Source of the DNA: Legionellaceae bacterium
GTDB taxonomy: Bacteria > Pseudomonadota > Gammaproteobacteria > Legionellales > Legionellaceae
Length of the DNA stretch: 42,775 nt
Assembly: GCA_947477015.1 (NCBI GenBank)
Contig: CANJSM010000006.1
Coordinates: 1-42,775, forward strand
Reading direction: 5' to 3'
The notes below the pieces were generated by a model. It did no database searches, was not told where the DNA came from, and saw nothing but the letters and a program-made list of their open reading frames with translations. This document shows positions 9,805 through 20,654 of this stretch, piece after piece. The stretch's first letter is position 1, and each line of letters opens with the position of its first letter. Position numbers and translations under genes: made by a program.

Positions 9805-10866
9805 TTACATCATCTCAGCCCCAATGTGCCTGCTCTGGTTTTTCATGACAACATGCTCTATCTTGTTTCGATACAGATTAATGGAGTGTTTAGCTCCTCT
9901 ATGCTCCCATTGAAAATCTGTTGATTTGTTTAACAAAAAATTTACAAAAATATCTAACATTTTAAATTCTGGGTTGAGTTCTTCTATCCATAAAAATTGA
10001 CCTTGCTCATTTAACTCAAGAAAAACATACTCGTGCTCTGGGGTTACAATAAAATCAAATACTCCAAACACAATCCCAAGCTCACGCATGAATAAACGGA
10101 TTTGCTGTGTTAAGTCGTTAGGAAGTACATAGGGTTCAACTATTAATGGCTGGTTTGGGCTTAACTTGGCGGCGACTATGTAATCACCAAAGCAAGTCAC
10201 TCGTAGTTCATATTGTTTAGGGATGATTTTCTGAAAAATGCTAGGTGCTCGCTGTAGTGATTGATTTTGAGGTAAATCAATGTAGGTCATTTTTGCGGGA
10301 CTGGGTATTTTTGTGGGTAAGAAGTTATTGCTTAGGGGTTTATAAATAACCCCACTGTGCTCATGTTGCAATAAAAAAAGACGGATCTCTTCTGGATCAT
10401 TTGAACACAGAGTAGTAGGTATCGTTATCCCGCATTCACTCGCGGTTTTTAATTGTAATAATTTAAAATTAGCTCGACGCGCTGCTTCTTCACTGTTGAT
10501 CCACCAAGCATTCGGTGCCATGTTGAACAGGAGCGATTCATGAAGCAACAGATTTTCTCGAACAATAAACCGAAAATCTTCAGGGTGAGCTAGGTTTTTG
10601 GGAACATAGGGTTTGCGTGGGCGCCGCCACCAAACGATGTCGTGGTCATTGTCTGCAATAGATTGATATCTATCTGTGCTCTGCCAGCGATAGGCATCAA
10701 GGTCAACAAACACTGAATTTTTTTGACGGGTGGGTTGATCTGCTGTAAACATCAACGTCACTTGATGCCCTGCATTTTCCAACGCTAACTTCACCACAAT
10801 AGCCTGTTTGTCATCTGGTTCCGTTGGAATTAAACATTTCATCATCATCTCCTTTGTTCTGTTCAT
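9805..10866 (-). CDS. ATP-grasp protein, MvdC/MvdD-like (graspetide maturase family) or RimK-like
   Basis: Pre-ATP-grasp motif DHDIVWWRRPRKPY, ATP-grasp core GVIYKPLSNN...FQKIIPKQYELRVTCFGD, and FDFIVTPEHEYVFLELNEQGQFLWIEE. Likely real start is one of the ATGs near 10848-10842, after AAAGGAG. Confidence 0.8.
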   Translation of the reverse strand: MNRTKEMMMKCLIPTEPDDKQAIVVKLALENAGHQVTLMFTADQPTRQKNSVFVDLDAYRWQSTDRYQSIADNDHDIVWWRRPRKPYVPKNLAHPEDFRFIVRENLLLHESLLFNMAPNAWWINSEEAARRANFKLLQLKTASECGITIPTTLCSNDPEEIRLFLLQHEHSGVIYKPLSNNFLPTKIPSPAKMTYIDLPQNQSLQRAPSIFQKIIPKQYELRVTCFGDYIVAAKLSPNQPLIVEPYVLPNDLTQQIRLFMRELGIVFGVFDFIVTPEHEYVFLELNEQGQFLWIEELNPEFKMLDIFVNFLLNKSTDFQWEHRGAKHSINLYRNKIEHVVMKNQSRHIGAEMM

Positions 10867-10884
10867 ACTGATATTTAGTTCTGT

Positions 10885-10913
10885 ATTAGATGAAAATAAG
10901 TATTATTTGTCAA
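10885..10913 (-). promoter_or_regulatory. Sigma70-type promoter for the ATP-grasp gene
   Basis: Minus strand: TTGACA (10913-10908), 17-bp spacer, TCTAAT (10890-10885). Flanked by AGTTCT (10877-10882) and AGAACT (10921-10926) inverted half-sites. Confidence 0.6.
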
Positions 10914-10925
10914 TACAAATAGAAC

Positions 10926-11000
10926 TATAATGGAATTAAATAACGTAATTGCAGGTTTATAATGAAATTCAGTACTATTTAGATATAATGGGGTTCAGTG
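10926..11000 (+). repeat. Three iterated 17-bp motifs (operator-like) upstream of the repressor gene
   Basis: TATAATGGAATTAAATA (10926), TATAATGAAATTCAGTA (10958), TATAATGGGGTTCAGTG (10984). Confidence 0.55.
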
Positions 11001-11660
11001 ATAAAGGCATCCATTGTTATGAATACAACCACGTTTTCTGAGCGCTTAAACATTTGTCTAGATAAAGAGGGATTTCCCCCCAAAAATCATGGGCGAATTC
11101 AATTGCTGGCAGAAATGGTGGGCTTAACACATCGTGGTGCCAGCAAATGGGTCAATGGGCAAAGCAGCCCGCCTGCGAGTAAATATGCATCACTAGCTAG
11201 AAAATTAAATGTCAGTGAAGAATGGTTACGAACCGGGACGGGAGTCATGTTGGGAGGTGGTGATTCAAAACAGCTTTCTCAGGCCTGTGGTTTATCACAA
11301 GAAGTTGATATTTATACTATCGATGAGTTGATGTCTTCCAAAAAAGAACCTCATAAAACCATCACGTGTGTTTTACCCTATAAAGGCAGTTTTTTTGGTG
11401 TACTGTTAGAAACAGAGGCAATGTCGCCGCGCTTTCCTAATGGCAGTATTATTATTTTTGATGACACAGCAATTCCCAAGGACGGTGATTTCGTGTTGGT
11501 GCACTTTACTGGCCTTCCTGAACCTATCTTCAGGCAATTATTAACCATGGGGTCCTCGCGCTATCTTAATGCGCACAACCCTAAGTTTGATAGGCTAACC
11601 CTCACAAATGACAGTCGAATCATGGGTAAATTGGTTCAGGCGATTTTATCGTTTATATAA
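10998..11660 (+). CDS. XRE-family HTH regulator with LexA/S24-like C-terminal domain (active site appears degenerate)
   Basis: N-terminal HTH (RIQLLAEMVGLTHRGASKWVNGQSSPPASKYASLARKLNVSEEWLRTG), then S24-like fold region LLETEAMSPRFPNGSIIIFDDTAIPKDGDFVLVHF. Likely ATG start at 11019. Confidence 0.8.
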   Translation: MIKASIVMNTTTFSERLNICLDKEGFPPKNHGRIQLLAEMVGLTHRGASKWVNGQSSPPASKYASLARKLNVSEEWLRTGTGVMLGGGDSKQLSQACGLSQEVDIYTIDELMSSKKEPHKTITCVLPYKGSFFGVLLETEAMSPRFPNGSIIIFDDTAIPKDGDFVLVHFTGLPEPIFRQLLTMGSSRYLNAHNPKFDRLTLTNDSRIMGKLVQAILSFI

Positions 11661-11662
11661 TG

Positions 11663-12316
11663 TCAAGCCTGACTCATCTGACCGCATATAAACCCGATTC
11701 TTGCAATGTCATCTTTTGAAAAGTATTTATACTGCTCAGAAAACAAGATATCCAAAGGACCCATGAGCAAGGATTCATTGGTCTTGTTGTCCAATACCTG
11801 TAAGGTTGAAATATTGTCTTGCATCACTTTGTATCGCTCTTGTTGCGCATAGGCTTTATGCATCACTTTCTCAGCTTGCATATACCCCACCATGAACGCT
11901 AGCCGTCTAGAAGATGAATTCTCATATTGGAAAGGGTCATTGACATCATACGTATTCACACTGCCATCTTGATTGATCGCATGGATCACGTCATCTTGCA
12001 CTCGGACCTCAATGACTGGGTCGTGTGATAAATAATACAAGTCATTGATGCTATTCACATCAATAGGATGCAATCCTGATAAAATGTCGGGCTTACTTTT
12101 TATGTATTCAATGGTAAGTAGCGGTAAAAAGTCGCCGGGTTTGTCGTTTAATGACAGTTGTATTTTTCGATGTTGTTGGTAATCAGCTAATGTAGAATGA
12201 ATACGGTATCGCACGGTGCACAAGCGTTCGCTATCAACTTTGTAACGGTGATAGAGTTCTGCGAATTGTAAAATGTATCGTTTGATCGATTGAGACAGCT
12301 CAAATTTCATGCACAC
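11663..12316 (-). CDS. Hypothetical protein (217 aa)
   Basis: ORF with coding-like composition; no recognised family. Confidence 0.6.
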   Translation of the reverse strand: MCMKFELSQSIKRYILQFAELYHRYKVDSERLCTVRYRIHSTLADYQQHRKIQLSLNDKPGDFLPLLTIEYIKSKPDILSGLHPIDVNSINDLYYLSHDPVIEVRVQDDVIHAINQDGSVNTYDVNDPFQYENSSSRRLAFMVGYMQAEKVMHKAYAQQERYKVMQDNISTLQVLDNKTNESLLMGPLDILFSEQYKYFSKDDIARIGFICGQMSQA

Positions 12317-12439
12317 TATTCATTTAGACTAGGGAGCGCTATTCTACATTAAAAAAATGAGTTTAAAAATTGCCTCTCAAATGATATTATGCGCCTTTTG
12401 AATCCAATCTGGCATCAAAACCTGTAGAGTGCGATATTA

Positions 12440-13129
12440 ATGAGTAATGGTCCCAGTTTTAAAGTGATGGCCCCCTTTGTAACAGTTTATACATTGTGCC
12501 TTTTTCTTCCAGCTATCGACATGCTGGCTACCTATAGCCTCCATCTGTTTTCAGTTTCAATGACATTTGGGGTGGCGGCCTTAGTCTTCCCAGCAATCTA
12601 CCCGTTATCGGATTCCATCACCGAAGTGTATGGCAAAAAAGTCGCTTGGTATATTGTTGTTGCCTGCTATGTCCCAGCAGTCATCATATCCCTTATCAAT
12701 AATGTATTGCTATCTTGTGCGGACAACCATAGTTTATATGATTTTCTATTAAAGCCGTCGATGATGATCACACTCATGGGGCCGATTGCATATGTTGTGA
12801 CATCGTGGATAAACGTGCGATTAATCAGTCAATTAAAAATGAAAATGCGGGGTAAGCATTTTGCCATTAGAAGCTTTGTTTGTTCAGGTATATCAGAGAC
12901 CATCACCAGCTTGGTTGTGTTACCTGTTGTTTTTTATGAGCAAGGCATTCAATACACTGCCAATCTATACCTTGGCAGCGTGTTGGTTAAAATGCTAATC
13001 ACGATTCCTTTTGTGCTGTTTGCTAGGGTTTTGGTTAATGTATATCGGCACGTGGATGGTAGAAATGTGCTCCCGTATAATGTTGATATTATACGGGGTT
13101 GCGAACCATCAAACTGTTCCGCTTCCTGA
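12440..13129 (+). CDS. VUT family / queuosine precursor transporter (YhhQ-like)
   Basis: Multi-TM protein with typical VUT motifs (FPAIYPLSDSITEVYGKK, SxxI...LGSVLVKMLITIPF). Confidence 0.85.
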   Translation: MSNGPSFKVMAPFVTVYTLCLFLPAIDMLATYSLHLFSVSMTFGVAALVFPAIYPLSDSITEVYGKKVAWYIVVACYVPAVIISLINNVLLSCADNHSLYDFLLKPSMMITLMGPIAYVVTSWINVRLISQLKMKMRGKHFAIRSFVCSGISETITSLVVLPVVFYEQGIQYTANLYLGSVLVKMLITIPFVLFARVLVNVYRHVDGRNVLPYNVDIIRGCEPSNCSAS

Positions 13130-13216
13130 CGGTCGCGGTTCGGATGCTGTTTCGGGGTTGACTTTAAACTAGCTGCCGCTTAGCATTCATATCATCTCTC
13201 TTTTGGAAAAAATCGC

Positions 13217-14185
13217 ATGACAATTTCGCGTGTTCGCGCATTGGTTAATGAGGATTTTGAAGCAGTCAATCAACTAATCCTTAGCAAAATTCAGGCGCAG
13301 AGCGGCCTGATTGATGATCTTGCAAACCATATCGTGCAAAGTGGAGGCAAGCGCTTGCGTCCATTGATTGTTTTATTAGCTAGTCATGCCTGTGGTTATC
13401 AAGGCACTCATCATATTTCCTTGGCTGCGATGGTTGAATTTTTTCATACGGCAACACTATTGCATGATGATGTGATTGATGAATCAACACTTCGTCGTGG
13501 TCGAGAAACCGCCAATGAAATTTGGGGCAGTAAAGCTAGCATATTGGTGGGCGATTACCTGTTTACTCAATATATGCAATTGATGATTGATGTTGGTGAT
13601 TTGAAAATCATGCAACTATTAACGGATATGGCTAATCAAATCGGATGCGGCGAATTGAAACAATTGTCTAACCGTCATGATTACAGCCTTACGGTTAGTG
13701 ATTATTTTGATGTGATTGAATCAAAAACGTCTTTGCTTTTTGCCGCATCAGCAAGTTTGGGTGCACTGATCTGCAAGGCAAACGATAAATTAGAAAAAGG
13801 CCTTTATGCTTATGGTCTTCATTTAGGGAACGCTTTTCAATTGATTGATGATTCGCTAGACTATTGCTCAGACGCAAAAACACTAGGGAAAAACGTAGGC
13901 GATGATCTGGCTGATGGTAAAGCAACCCTGCCGGTGATTCATGCCTTAAAACACGGCACACCCGCTCAACAGATAAAAATAAAAGACAGCTTAACGCAGG
14001 GAACACTGAAATACTTGCCCGAAGTCATGATGGCGATTGCTGAAACAAATGCCATTGAATATACGCGTGAAGTTGCAGAAACTGAAGTGTCAAAAGCTAT
14101 AGCAGCGCTTGATGTGCTGGCAGATTCACCCTATAAAGATGCTTTAATTGATATTGCAAGATATGCTATTGAACGTAATTTTTAA
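13217..14185 (+). CDS. ispB: Octaprenyl-diphosphate synthase (polyprenyl synthetase)
   Basis: GGKRLRPLIVLL, LLHDDVIDESTLRRGRETAN and FQLIDDSLDY (DDxxD motifs). Confidence 0.95.
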   Translation: MTISRVRALVNEDFEAVNQLILSKIQAQSGLIDDLANHIVQSGGKRLRPLIVLLASHACGYQGTHHISLAAMVEFFHTATLLHDDVIDESTLRRGRETANEIWGSKASILVGDYLFTQYMQLMIDVGDLKIMQLLTDMANQIGCGELKQLSNRHDYSLTVSDYFDVIESKTSLLFAASASLGALICKANDKLEKGLYAYGLHLGNAFQLIDDSLDYCSDAKTLGKNVGDDLADGKATLPVIHALKHGTPAQQIKIKDSLTQGTLKYLPEVMMAIAETNAIEYTREVAETEVSKAIAALDVLADSPYKDALIDIARYAIERNF

Positions 14186-14190
14186 CACAA

Positions 14191-14267
14191 CGGAGTGTAG
14201 CTCAGCCTGGTAGAGCACTGCCTTCGGGAGGCAGGGGCCGCTGGTTCGATTCCAGTCACTCCGACCA
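14191..14267 (+). tRNA. tRNA-Pro(CGG) with encoded CCA
   Basis: 77-nt cloverleaf: acceptor CGGAGTG/CACTCCG; anticodon stem-loop CTGCC-TTCGGGA-GGCAG (anticodon CGG); T-loop GGTTCGATTCC; 3' ACCA. Confidence 0.95.
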
Positions 14268-14297
14268 ATAGGCTTAAAGCTGGGAACGGGGATCTTT

Positions 14298-14315
14298 GTT
14301 GGGCCAAGGCCCAAC
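14298..14315. repeat. REP-like palindrome GTTGGGCC-AA-GGCCCAAC between convergent tRNA-Pro and lpxC
   Basis: 8-bp perfect stem with AA loop, in the shared context ttGTTGGGCCAAGGCCCAACctac. Confidence 0.85.
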
Positions 14316-14331
14316 CTACTTGTAGATCAGA

Positions 14332-15276
14332 CTAAGGAAGCGTTGTAGCGGGACAAAGTGGTGAGTTGCCAGCCATCAATGGGGCTTGCTTTTTAGACGG
14401 TTTGGGATTTTCTGCGTCGAAATAAGTGTACTCCCACGCATCTTGACGAACAATCAATTCACGTAGCAGCTTGTTATTCAAACCATGACCTGACTTATAC
14501 CCTTCGAAAGCACCAATTAAACTAGAGCCTAACAAAAATAAGTCGCCGATGGCATCCAGTACTTTGTGTTTAACGAACTCGTCTTCAAAGCGCAGACCGT
14601 CTTCGTTTAGAACACGATAATCGTCTACCACAACCGCATTGTCTAAACTGCCTCCCTTCGCTAAATCAGCTTCGCGTAGTTTTTCATAATCAGACAGAAA
14701 ACCAAATGTTCTTGCACGGCACACCTCTTTTACATAGGAGGTGACAGAGAAATCGAGCGTGGTGCTTTGTGGCTTATCGTTAAATACAGGGTGATCAAAA
14801 CCAATGGTGAACGATACTTTGTAGCCATTGTGAGGAAGAAATTGAACGTATTTGCCATTCTCTTCAACACGTATTGGCTTCAAAATACGAATATAACGCT
14901 TAGGTGCATTTTGTTCGCGAATGCCTGCTGACTGGATTAAAAAAACAAACGGTGCAGCACTGCCATCCATAATCGGTAATTCAGCAGCATTGACATCGAT
15001 AAAAGCATTATCTATACCCAAACCCGCAAGTGCTGAGAGCAAATGCTCAACCGTGGCTACCTTAACGCCATTGTATTGCAATGAGGTGCATAAAGTCGTA
15101 TCACATACATTATCATAAGTGGCAGGAACTCTAGCAGGAGGATTGCAGTCGGTTCGAATGAAAACGATACCAGTGTCTTTGGGAGCCGGATTTAATGTGA
15201 TAAGAACGGGGACGCCCGAATGCAAGGCAACGCCGGTCGCCTGAATCGACTTTTTTAAGGTTCGTTGATTTGTCAT
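14332..15276 (-). CDS. lpxC: UDP-3-O-acyl-N-acetylglucosamine deacetylase
   Basis: [53 protein letters not shown]. Confidence 0.97.
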   Translation of the reverse strand: MTNQRTLKKSIQATGVALHSGVPVLITLNPAPKDTGIVFIRTDCNPPARVPATYDNVCDTTLCTSLQYNGVKVATVEHLLSALAGLGIDNAFIDVNAAELPIMDGSAAPFVFLIQSAGIREQNAPKRYIRILKPIRVEENGKYVQFLPHNGYKVSFTIGFDHPVFNDKPQSTTLDFSVTSYVKEVCRARTFGFLSDYEKLREADLAKGGSLDNAVVVDDYRVLNEDGLRFEDEFVKHKVLDAIGDLFLLGSSLIGAFEGYKSGHGLNNKLLRELIVRQDAWEYTYFDAENPKPSKKQAPLMAGNSPLCPATTLP

Positions 15277-15434
15277 TCATTACTCGTCTTTTGGCGCCTC
15301 ATGTTTTTGAGCGCAATTTCATTACAGCTTAGCAATTATGTTGCAATTAGTCTAGCTTTGCATTGGAATTATTTGAACATGCCACAGGGTATACAAAACC
15401 TATGGCACATCTCAATAATTAAGAGAGCTTAACG

Positions 15435-16646
15435 TTAAGCTTCCTCTTCCTGCTTTCTTAAAAACGCAGGGATATCAAGGTAATCTACATCAAGCGAACT
15501 ATCACTGCTTTGTCTTGCCGCAGGTACAGCTGAAGCGGTCGATGACGATGAGGGTGTTGTTGCGGCCTGTTTACGCATTAATGTTGGACGTTCAAGTTGA
15601 TGGTAGTCGAGTGAACCATCAAGACGTCTTGTTTCCATTAAGCGGGGTCTGGCTGCCGGGGCTTGTTGCTGCTGGATTTGCCGTTGTCTTACATCACCTA
15701 AACCTGTGACAATGACGGTTACACGAAGTTCATCGGTCATGTCAGGATCAATAACAGTACCAACAACCACGGTCGCGTCATCAGAAATGAATTCTTTAAC
15801 AACATCCCCTACTTCCTCAAACTCACCGATAGACATGTCAGGGCCTGCGGTAATGTTCACCAAAATGCCGCGAGCACCAGAAAAATTCACGTCTTCTAGC
15901 AATGGGGATGCAATGGCTGCTTCAGCAGCTTGTCGAGCTCTTTGCTCTCCTGAAGCGCTTCCAGTACCCATCATCGCCATGCCCATTTCAGACATTACGG
16001 TGCGTACGTCGGCAAAGTCCACGTTAATCAAGCCTGGGCGTGTGATCAAATCTGAAATCCCTTTGACAGCTCCCAGCAACACGTTGTTTGCGGCTTTAAA
16101 GGCGTTCAATAAGCTAATGTTTTTACCCAAGACACTGAGCAATTTATTATTGGGGATCGTAATTAACGAATCCACATGTTCAGCTAAACAACGAATGCCT
16201 TCCTCAGCAGCTAAAGCACGTTGTTTGCCTTCAAATGAAAACGGCTTGGTGACAACGGCAACCGTTAGAATACCTAGCTCTTTTGCAATTTGAGCAAAGA
16301 CAGGCGCAGCTCCAGTTCCAGTACCACCACCCATACCAGCGGTAATAAAGACCATGTCAGCACCACGTAATATGTCTTTGATGTGTTCGCGGTCTTCTTC
16401 GGCAGCTTCTCGCCCTATTTGTGGGTTTGCACCAGCACCTAGGCCTTTTGTCAGCTCATCACCTAATTGAATCAGTAATTTGGCATTGGAGTTTTTAAGC
16501 GCTTGCGCATCTGTATTTGCACAAATAAATTCTACGCCGTCGATGTTTTCTGCAAGCATATGCTCAACTGCGTTTCCACCGCCGCCACCGACGCCAACGA
16601 CTTTAATGACGGCATTGTCTTGCTGGCTTTCCATTAATTCGAACAT
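15435..16646 (-). CDS. ftsZ: Cell division protein FtsZ
   Basis: Tubulin signature [14 protein letters not shown]-terminal [17 protein letters not shown]-terminal peptide [19 protein letters not shown]. Confidence 0.98.
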   Translation of the reverse strand: MFELMESQQDNAVIKVVGVGGGGGNAVEHMLAENIDGVEFICANTDAQALKNSNAKLLIQLGDELTKGLGAGANPQIGREAAEEDREHIKDILRGADMVFITAGMGGGTGTGAAPVFAQIAKELGILTVAVVTKPFSFEGKQRALAAEEGIRCLAEHVDSLITIPNNKLLSVLGKNISLLNAFKAANNVLLGAVKGISDLITRPGLINVDFADVRTVMSEMGMAMMGTGSASGEQRARQAAEAAIASPLLEDVNFSGARGILVNITAGPDMSIGEFEEVGDVVKEFISDDATVVVGTVIDPDMTDELRVTVIVTGLGDVRQRQIQQQQAPAARPRLMETRRLDGSLDYHQLERPTLMRKQAATTPSSSSTASAVPAARQSSDSSLDVDYLDIPAFLRKQEEEA

Positions 16647-16670
16647 TACATACCTCTTCTCGTCGTTTGA

Positions 16671-17942
16671 CTAAAAATTTCCATTAAACCATTTTTTCAT
16701 GCGTGACCACATGCCAGGCCCCGTACTAAACCTATCATTTGAAACAGGTACATTATAACCTCCTTCGTATTGTTGTTGAAAGCCATGCAGCAACAATCCT
16801 ACTCCTGTTGCCAAGGAGGGATTGCTTGCTGCTTCATCCATGCCCGCTATTTTCTGGGCAGCGCCGTGTCGAACAGGCATTTCAAAGCACATTTCAGCGA
16901 GCTCAATGGCGCCATTCACTTTTGAGGCACCACCTGTTAATACTATACCTGCTGCAATCAAATCTTCAAAGCCGCTTCGTCGTAACTCATTGCGCACTAG
17001 AGTAAACAACTCTTCATAACGAGCTGACACCACATCTGAAAGCGCCTTTATAGATACTTTGCGCTCCAAACGTTCACTGGTGCCCAAGACTTCTATCATT
17101 TGGTTAGCATTAGTCATTTCAGGCAATGCACAGCCGTAACTCAACTTAATGGCTTCGGCTGACTTCGTTGGTGTACGAAGTGCCATGGCTATGTCATTAG
17201 TGACTTGATCACCTGCAATAGGGATCACAGCAGTGTATTGAATTGCTCCTTCATGAAAAATTGCAATATCCGTTGTACCACCGCCAATATCCACAAGGCA
17301 AACACCGAGTTCTTTTTCATCTTCTGTTAGAACAGCATGACTAGAAGCCAACTGTTCTAAAATAATGTCGCTTACTTCAAGTCCGCAACGACGCACACAC
17401 TTTGCAATATTTTGTGCAGCACTTACAGACCCGGTAACAATATGAACTCGTGCTTCTAAGCGAACTCCGGCCATACCGAGTGGCTCACGAATACTGCCTT
17501 GATTATCAATAATGAATTCTTGTGGCAAGATATGCAATATTTTTTGATCAGCTGGAATCGCTACAGCCTTTGCTGCATCAATGACTCGTTCCACATCGGC
17601 TTGCGATACCTCTTGATCCCGTATAGCAACAATGCCGTGAGAGTTAAGGCTGCGAATATGGCTGCCCGCAATCCCAGTGTACACCGTACGGATTTCACAC
17701 CCTGCCATTAATTCAGCTTCCTGAACAGCACGCTGAATTGAATTAACTGTTGCTTCGATATCAACCACTACCCCTCGTTTCAAACCTCGCGAAGGGTGCC
17801 GACCAATACCTATCAATTCAATGACTCCATCAGCATTGACTTCAGCAACCAGTGCAACCACTTTGGATGTGCCGATATCCAACCCTGTGATAATATTTCT
17901 TTCTGATTTTTTTGCCATTATCTTCCCGTTTGCTGTTTCCAT
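16671..17942 (-). CDS. ftsA: Cell division protein FtsA
   Basis: GLDIGTSKVVALVAE, CLVDIGGGTTDIAIF, GIVLTGGASKVNG. Confidence 0.97.
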   Translation of the reverse strand: METANGKIMAKKSERNIITGLDIGTSKVVALVAEVNADGVIELIGIGRHPSRGLKRGVVVDIEATVNSIQRAVQEAELMAGCEIRTVYTGIAGSHIRSLNSHGIVAIRDQEVSQADVERVIDAAKAVAIPADQKILHILPQEFIIDNQGSIREPLGMAGVRLEARVHIVTGSVSAAQNIAKCVRRCGLEVSDIILEQLASSHAVLTEDEKELGVCLVDIGGGTTDIAIFHEGAIQYTAVIPIAGDQVTNDIAMALRTPTKSAEAIKLSYGCALPEMTNANQMIEVLGTSERLERKVSIKALSDVVSARYEELFTLVRNELRRSGFEDLIAAGIVLTGGASKVNGAIELAEMCFEMPVRHGAAQKIAGMDEAASNPSLATGVGLLLHGFQQQYEGGYNVPVSNDRFSTGPGMWSRMKKWFNGNF

Positions 17943-18652
17943 TGCACCGCCATGCCCCGTGCGTAACGTAAATCAACACTGGATAGCTGCTCTGATTTAT
18001 CTGCAAAAACCGCAGGCCAAGCTTTACAAAATCGCGTAAGGCGTTTTTCTAAATCTCGTTTCCCTAAACGTAATTGTACCCCATTACTTAAAGAAAGCTC
18101 CCACGCTTGATTATCTCGTAATTGCAATGCCGATGCATGCAAACCATATATAGATAATAGCTTACTCAATTTTTCATAAATTTGTAAGACGTCTGATTGC
18201 TGTTGTTTTGGACCACTTAGCTTAGGCAAAGCCAGGTAGGTTTGTTCTTCTCCAATATTAACTAATTTACCATCAGAGGTAATTAAAAATTCGTTCCAAA
18301 CAGCAACAGGGGCCTTCTCTACCAAGGTTATTTTTAAAGTTCCCGGCCAAATGCGCTCGATCTGAACATTATCAGTCCAGTCTAATGCCATCAAATCTGA
18401 CTGTAATTGTGTAACGGGTAACACAATAAAACTATCCCCCAGATACCCCGTTAATATTGATTCAATTTGCTTACGATTGATATGTTGATAATTCGCCGCT
18501 ATTTTGACGGTATCAATTGGAAATCGTTGTGGATCGGCTAAAAACAAATAAATCATGCGCGCTGAGAGCAGCAGCGCGCAAACCACTAAAAGTGTCAAAA
18601 AACTTACATAGCGTACTCGCTCCGTATCCATACTCATGCTGTCATCCATCAC
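17918..18652 (-). CDS. ftsQ: Cell division protein FtsQ
   Basis: N-terminal TM followed by POTRA-like domain and FtsQ motif [21 protein letters not shown]; position between ftsA and ddl. Confidence 0.93.
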   Translation of the reverse strand: MMDDSMSMDTERVRYVSFLTLLVVCALLLSARMIYLFLADPQRFPIDTVKIAANYQHINRKQIESILTGYLGDSFIVLPVTQLQSDLMALDWTDNVQIERIWPGTLKITLVEKAPVAVWNEFLITSDGKLVNIGEEQTYLALPKLSGPKQQQSDVLQIYEKLSKLLSIYGLHASALQLRDNQAWELSLSNGVQLRLGKRDLEKRLTRFCKAWPAVFADKSEQLSSVDLRYARGMAVQWKQQTGR

Positions 18653-19743
18653 TGATAATGCGTCACCAATTGCTCACGACAACGCTGATGTATCAAAGCA
18701 ATATCAATCAATCGACTTAACAAGACGGGATAGGATAATCCACTTGCTTGCCATAGTTTTGGATACATACTGATAGACGTAAAGCCTGGCAGCGTATTGA
18801 TTTCATTAAAATAGACCGCTCCAGACTCATCATTCACAAAGAAATCTACTCGTGCCATACCACCGCACTTCAACGCGGTAAAAATATAAGCAGCAGCCTC
18901 TTGCAGTTGTTCTGTCAATGATTCACTGAGTATTGCTGGAATTTGTAATTTTGTTTCATTACTTTCAAGATATTTTGCCGTATAAGAGTAAAACCCATCG
19001 ACATGATGGACTTGAATTTCACCCGGCACACTCACCTCAGGTCGTTTCGTTGGCGAGGTATTTTCAAGTACAGCCACTTCAACCTCTCTACCTTTAATAA
19101 ACTCTTCAACCAATATTGCTTTATCATAGCGCCGTGCATCGGCTACGGCCAAAAGCAGCTCTTCCATTGTATTTACTTTATGAATACCTACACTAGATCC
19201 CATAGAGCAGGGTTTGACAAACAATGGCCAATTGAGCTCGGCAACCGCTTGCTGACAGAATTTAGTGGTTTCCGCTGCATTAGCATGCCAAGACAACACT
19301 TTATAACGCGCGGATTTAATGCCGTTTGTGCAGGCTATGCGCCTTGCCATGTCTTTATCCATGCCAAGGGCAGAAGACAACACATCACACCCAACGTATG
19401 CGACACCAGCCAATTCTAGTAACCCCTGTAAACAACCGTCTTCATACAAGGGTCCATGCACAACAGGAAAGACAACATCGGCATCGACAGCCAATCGTCC
19501 ATTCATTATTAAGCTATCTAGTGGGCGCGAGTTGGAGGTCATTACCGGCAAAGCATCGGGGTAATTTAATAGATCTTGGTAGTCGTTTAAATAAAAACGT
19601 CCTGTTTTATCCATACCTACCGGGATAATACGAAAGCGCTCAGAATCAAGATTGGCCAAGACGGACGCTGCTGAAATCAAGGATATTTCATGCTCGCCTG
19701 ATTTTCCGCCATAAAGCAGGAGCAGGTTAATTAGGTTAGGCAT
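18649..19743 (-). CDS. ddl: D-alanine--D-alanine ligase
   Basis: [68 protein letters not shown]. Confidence 0.97.
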   Translation of the reverse strand: MPNLINLLLLYGGKSGEHEISLISAASVLANLDSERFRIIPVGMDKTGRFYLNDYQDLLNYPDALPVMTSNSRPLDSLIMNGRLAVDADVVFPVVHGPLYEDGCLQGLLELAGVAYVGCDVLSSALGMDKDMARRIACTNGIKSARYKVLSWHANAAETTKFCQQAVAELNWPLFVKPCSMGSSVGIHKVNTMEELLLAVADARRYDKAILVEEFIKGREVEVAVLENTSPTKRPEVSVPGEIQVHHVDGFYSYTAKYLESNETKLQIPAILSESLTEQLQEAAAYIFTALKCGGMARVDFFVNDESGAVYFNEINTLPGFTSISMYPKLWQASGLSYPVLLSRLIDIALIHQRCREQLVTHYQ

Positions 19744-20654
19744 TACTCATCTCCTATAATGTGAACTTCACGAGTTAATTCAGTGCCTGTTTTTTGATAC
19801 ACTGTTTTTTGTACTGCTATTATGAGTGATTCAATATCGCTTGCAGAGGCACTACCTTCATGATTAATAATAAAATTAGCATGCTTTTGTGACACGACAG
19901 CCCCCCCAAAACGCATTCCTTTCAACTCACATGACTCAATTAATCGAGCCGCATAATTATTAGGCGGATTTCGAAATACCGAACCGCAATTGTATTCGCT
20001 GGTGGGTTGTGTCGCCGCACGGTGGTCTAACAATTCTTTAATCAATTGCAGTGATCGCTCTTTTTCACCCAGATTCATGCGACAGGTTGCTGCAACAAAC
20101 CACTCATCACCAAGACCACCGACATGACGGTAGGAAATGTCAAAGTCAGCAGGCTTTCTTCGACGAATTTCTCCATGACGGGTCATTGTTTCAACTTCAA
20201 CAACGTATTGCCAGGTTTCACCGTTAAAACATCCTGCGTTCATTCTTAAGGCGCCACCCATGGTTCCTGGTATACCCGCCCAAAATTCACCACCTTCCAA
20301 CTGATTACGCGCACAAAATCGTGCCATTTTTGCGCAAGAGACACCTGCCTCTACACGAACAAGGGTCTCATCAATAAGACTTATCTCATTCAAGCATCCT
20401 TGAGTCAGAATCACCGTACCTGAAAAACCTTTATCCTTAATCAGTGAGTTACTTCCTAGTCCCAACCAGAGTAAAGGCTCTGTTGCAGGTAGCTGTTTAA
20501 GAAATAAAGCCAGATCTGCAATACCTGACGGCTTATACATGCTTTTTGCTATGCCGCCAACACGCCAAGTGGTGTAGTTAGCCAAAAGCTCGTTAGATAG
20601 AAGTTCTCCTTGGAGAGCTACTTCCTCAGTATAAGACGTCTCAGTTGCATTCAT
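19743..20654 (-). CDS. murB: UDP-N-acetylenolpyruvoylglucosamine reductase
   Basis: [67 protein letters not shown]. Confidence 0.97.
   Translation of the reverse strand: MNATETSYTEEVALQGELLSNELLANYTTWRVGGIAKSMYKPSGIADLALFLKQLPATEPLLWLGLGSNSLIKDKGFSGTVILTQGCLNEISLIDETLVRVEAGVSCAKMARFCARNQLEGGEFWAGIPGTMGGALRMNAGCFNGETWQYVVEVETMTRHGEIRRRKPADFDISYRHVGGLGDEWFVAATCRMNLGEKERSLQLIKELLDHRAATQPTSEYNCGSVFRNPPNNYAARLIESCELKGMRFGGAVVSQKHANFIINHEGSASASDIESLIIAVQKTVYQKTGTELTREVHIIGDE

Noticed and set aside
13695-14006. 103-aa minus-strand ORF opposite ispB
   Set aside because: Antisense to a confident CDS; no motif.
15706-16293. 195-aa plus-strand ORF opposite ftsZ
   Set aside because: Antisense shadow of a clearly coding conserved gene; composition (M/S/T/P-rich) is typical of a spurious frame.
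19003-19628. ORFs of 81-138 aa opposite ddl
   Set aside because: Mutually overlapping antisense frames over a conserved enzyme gene.
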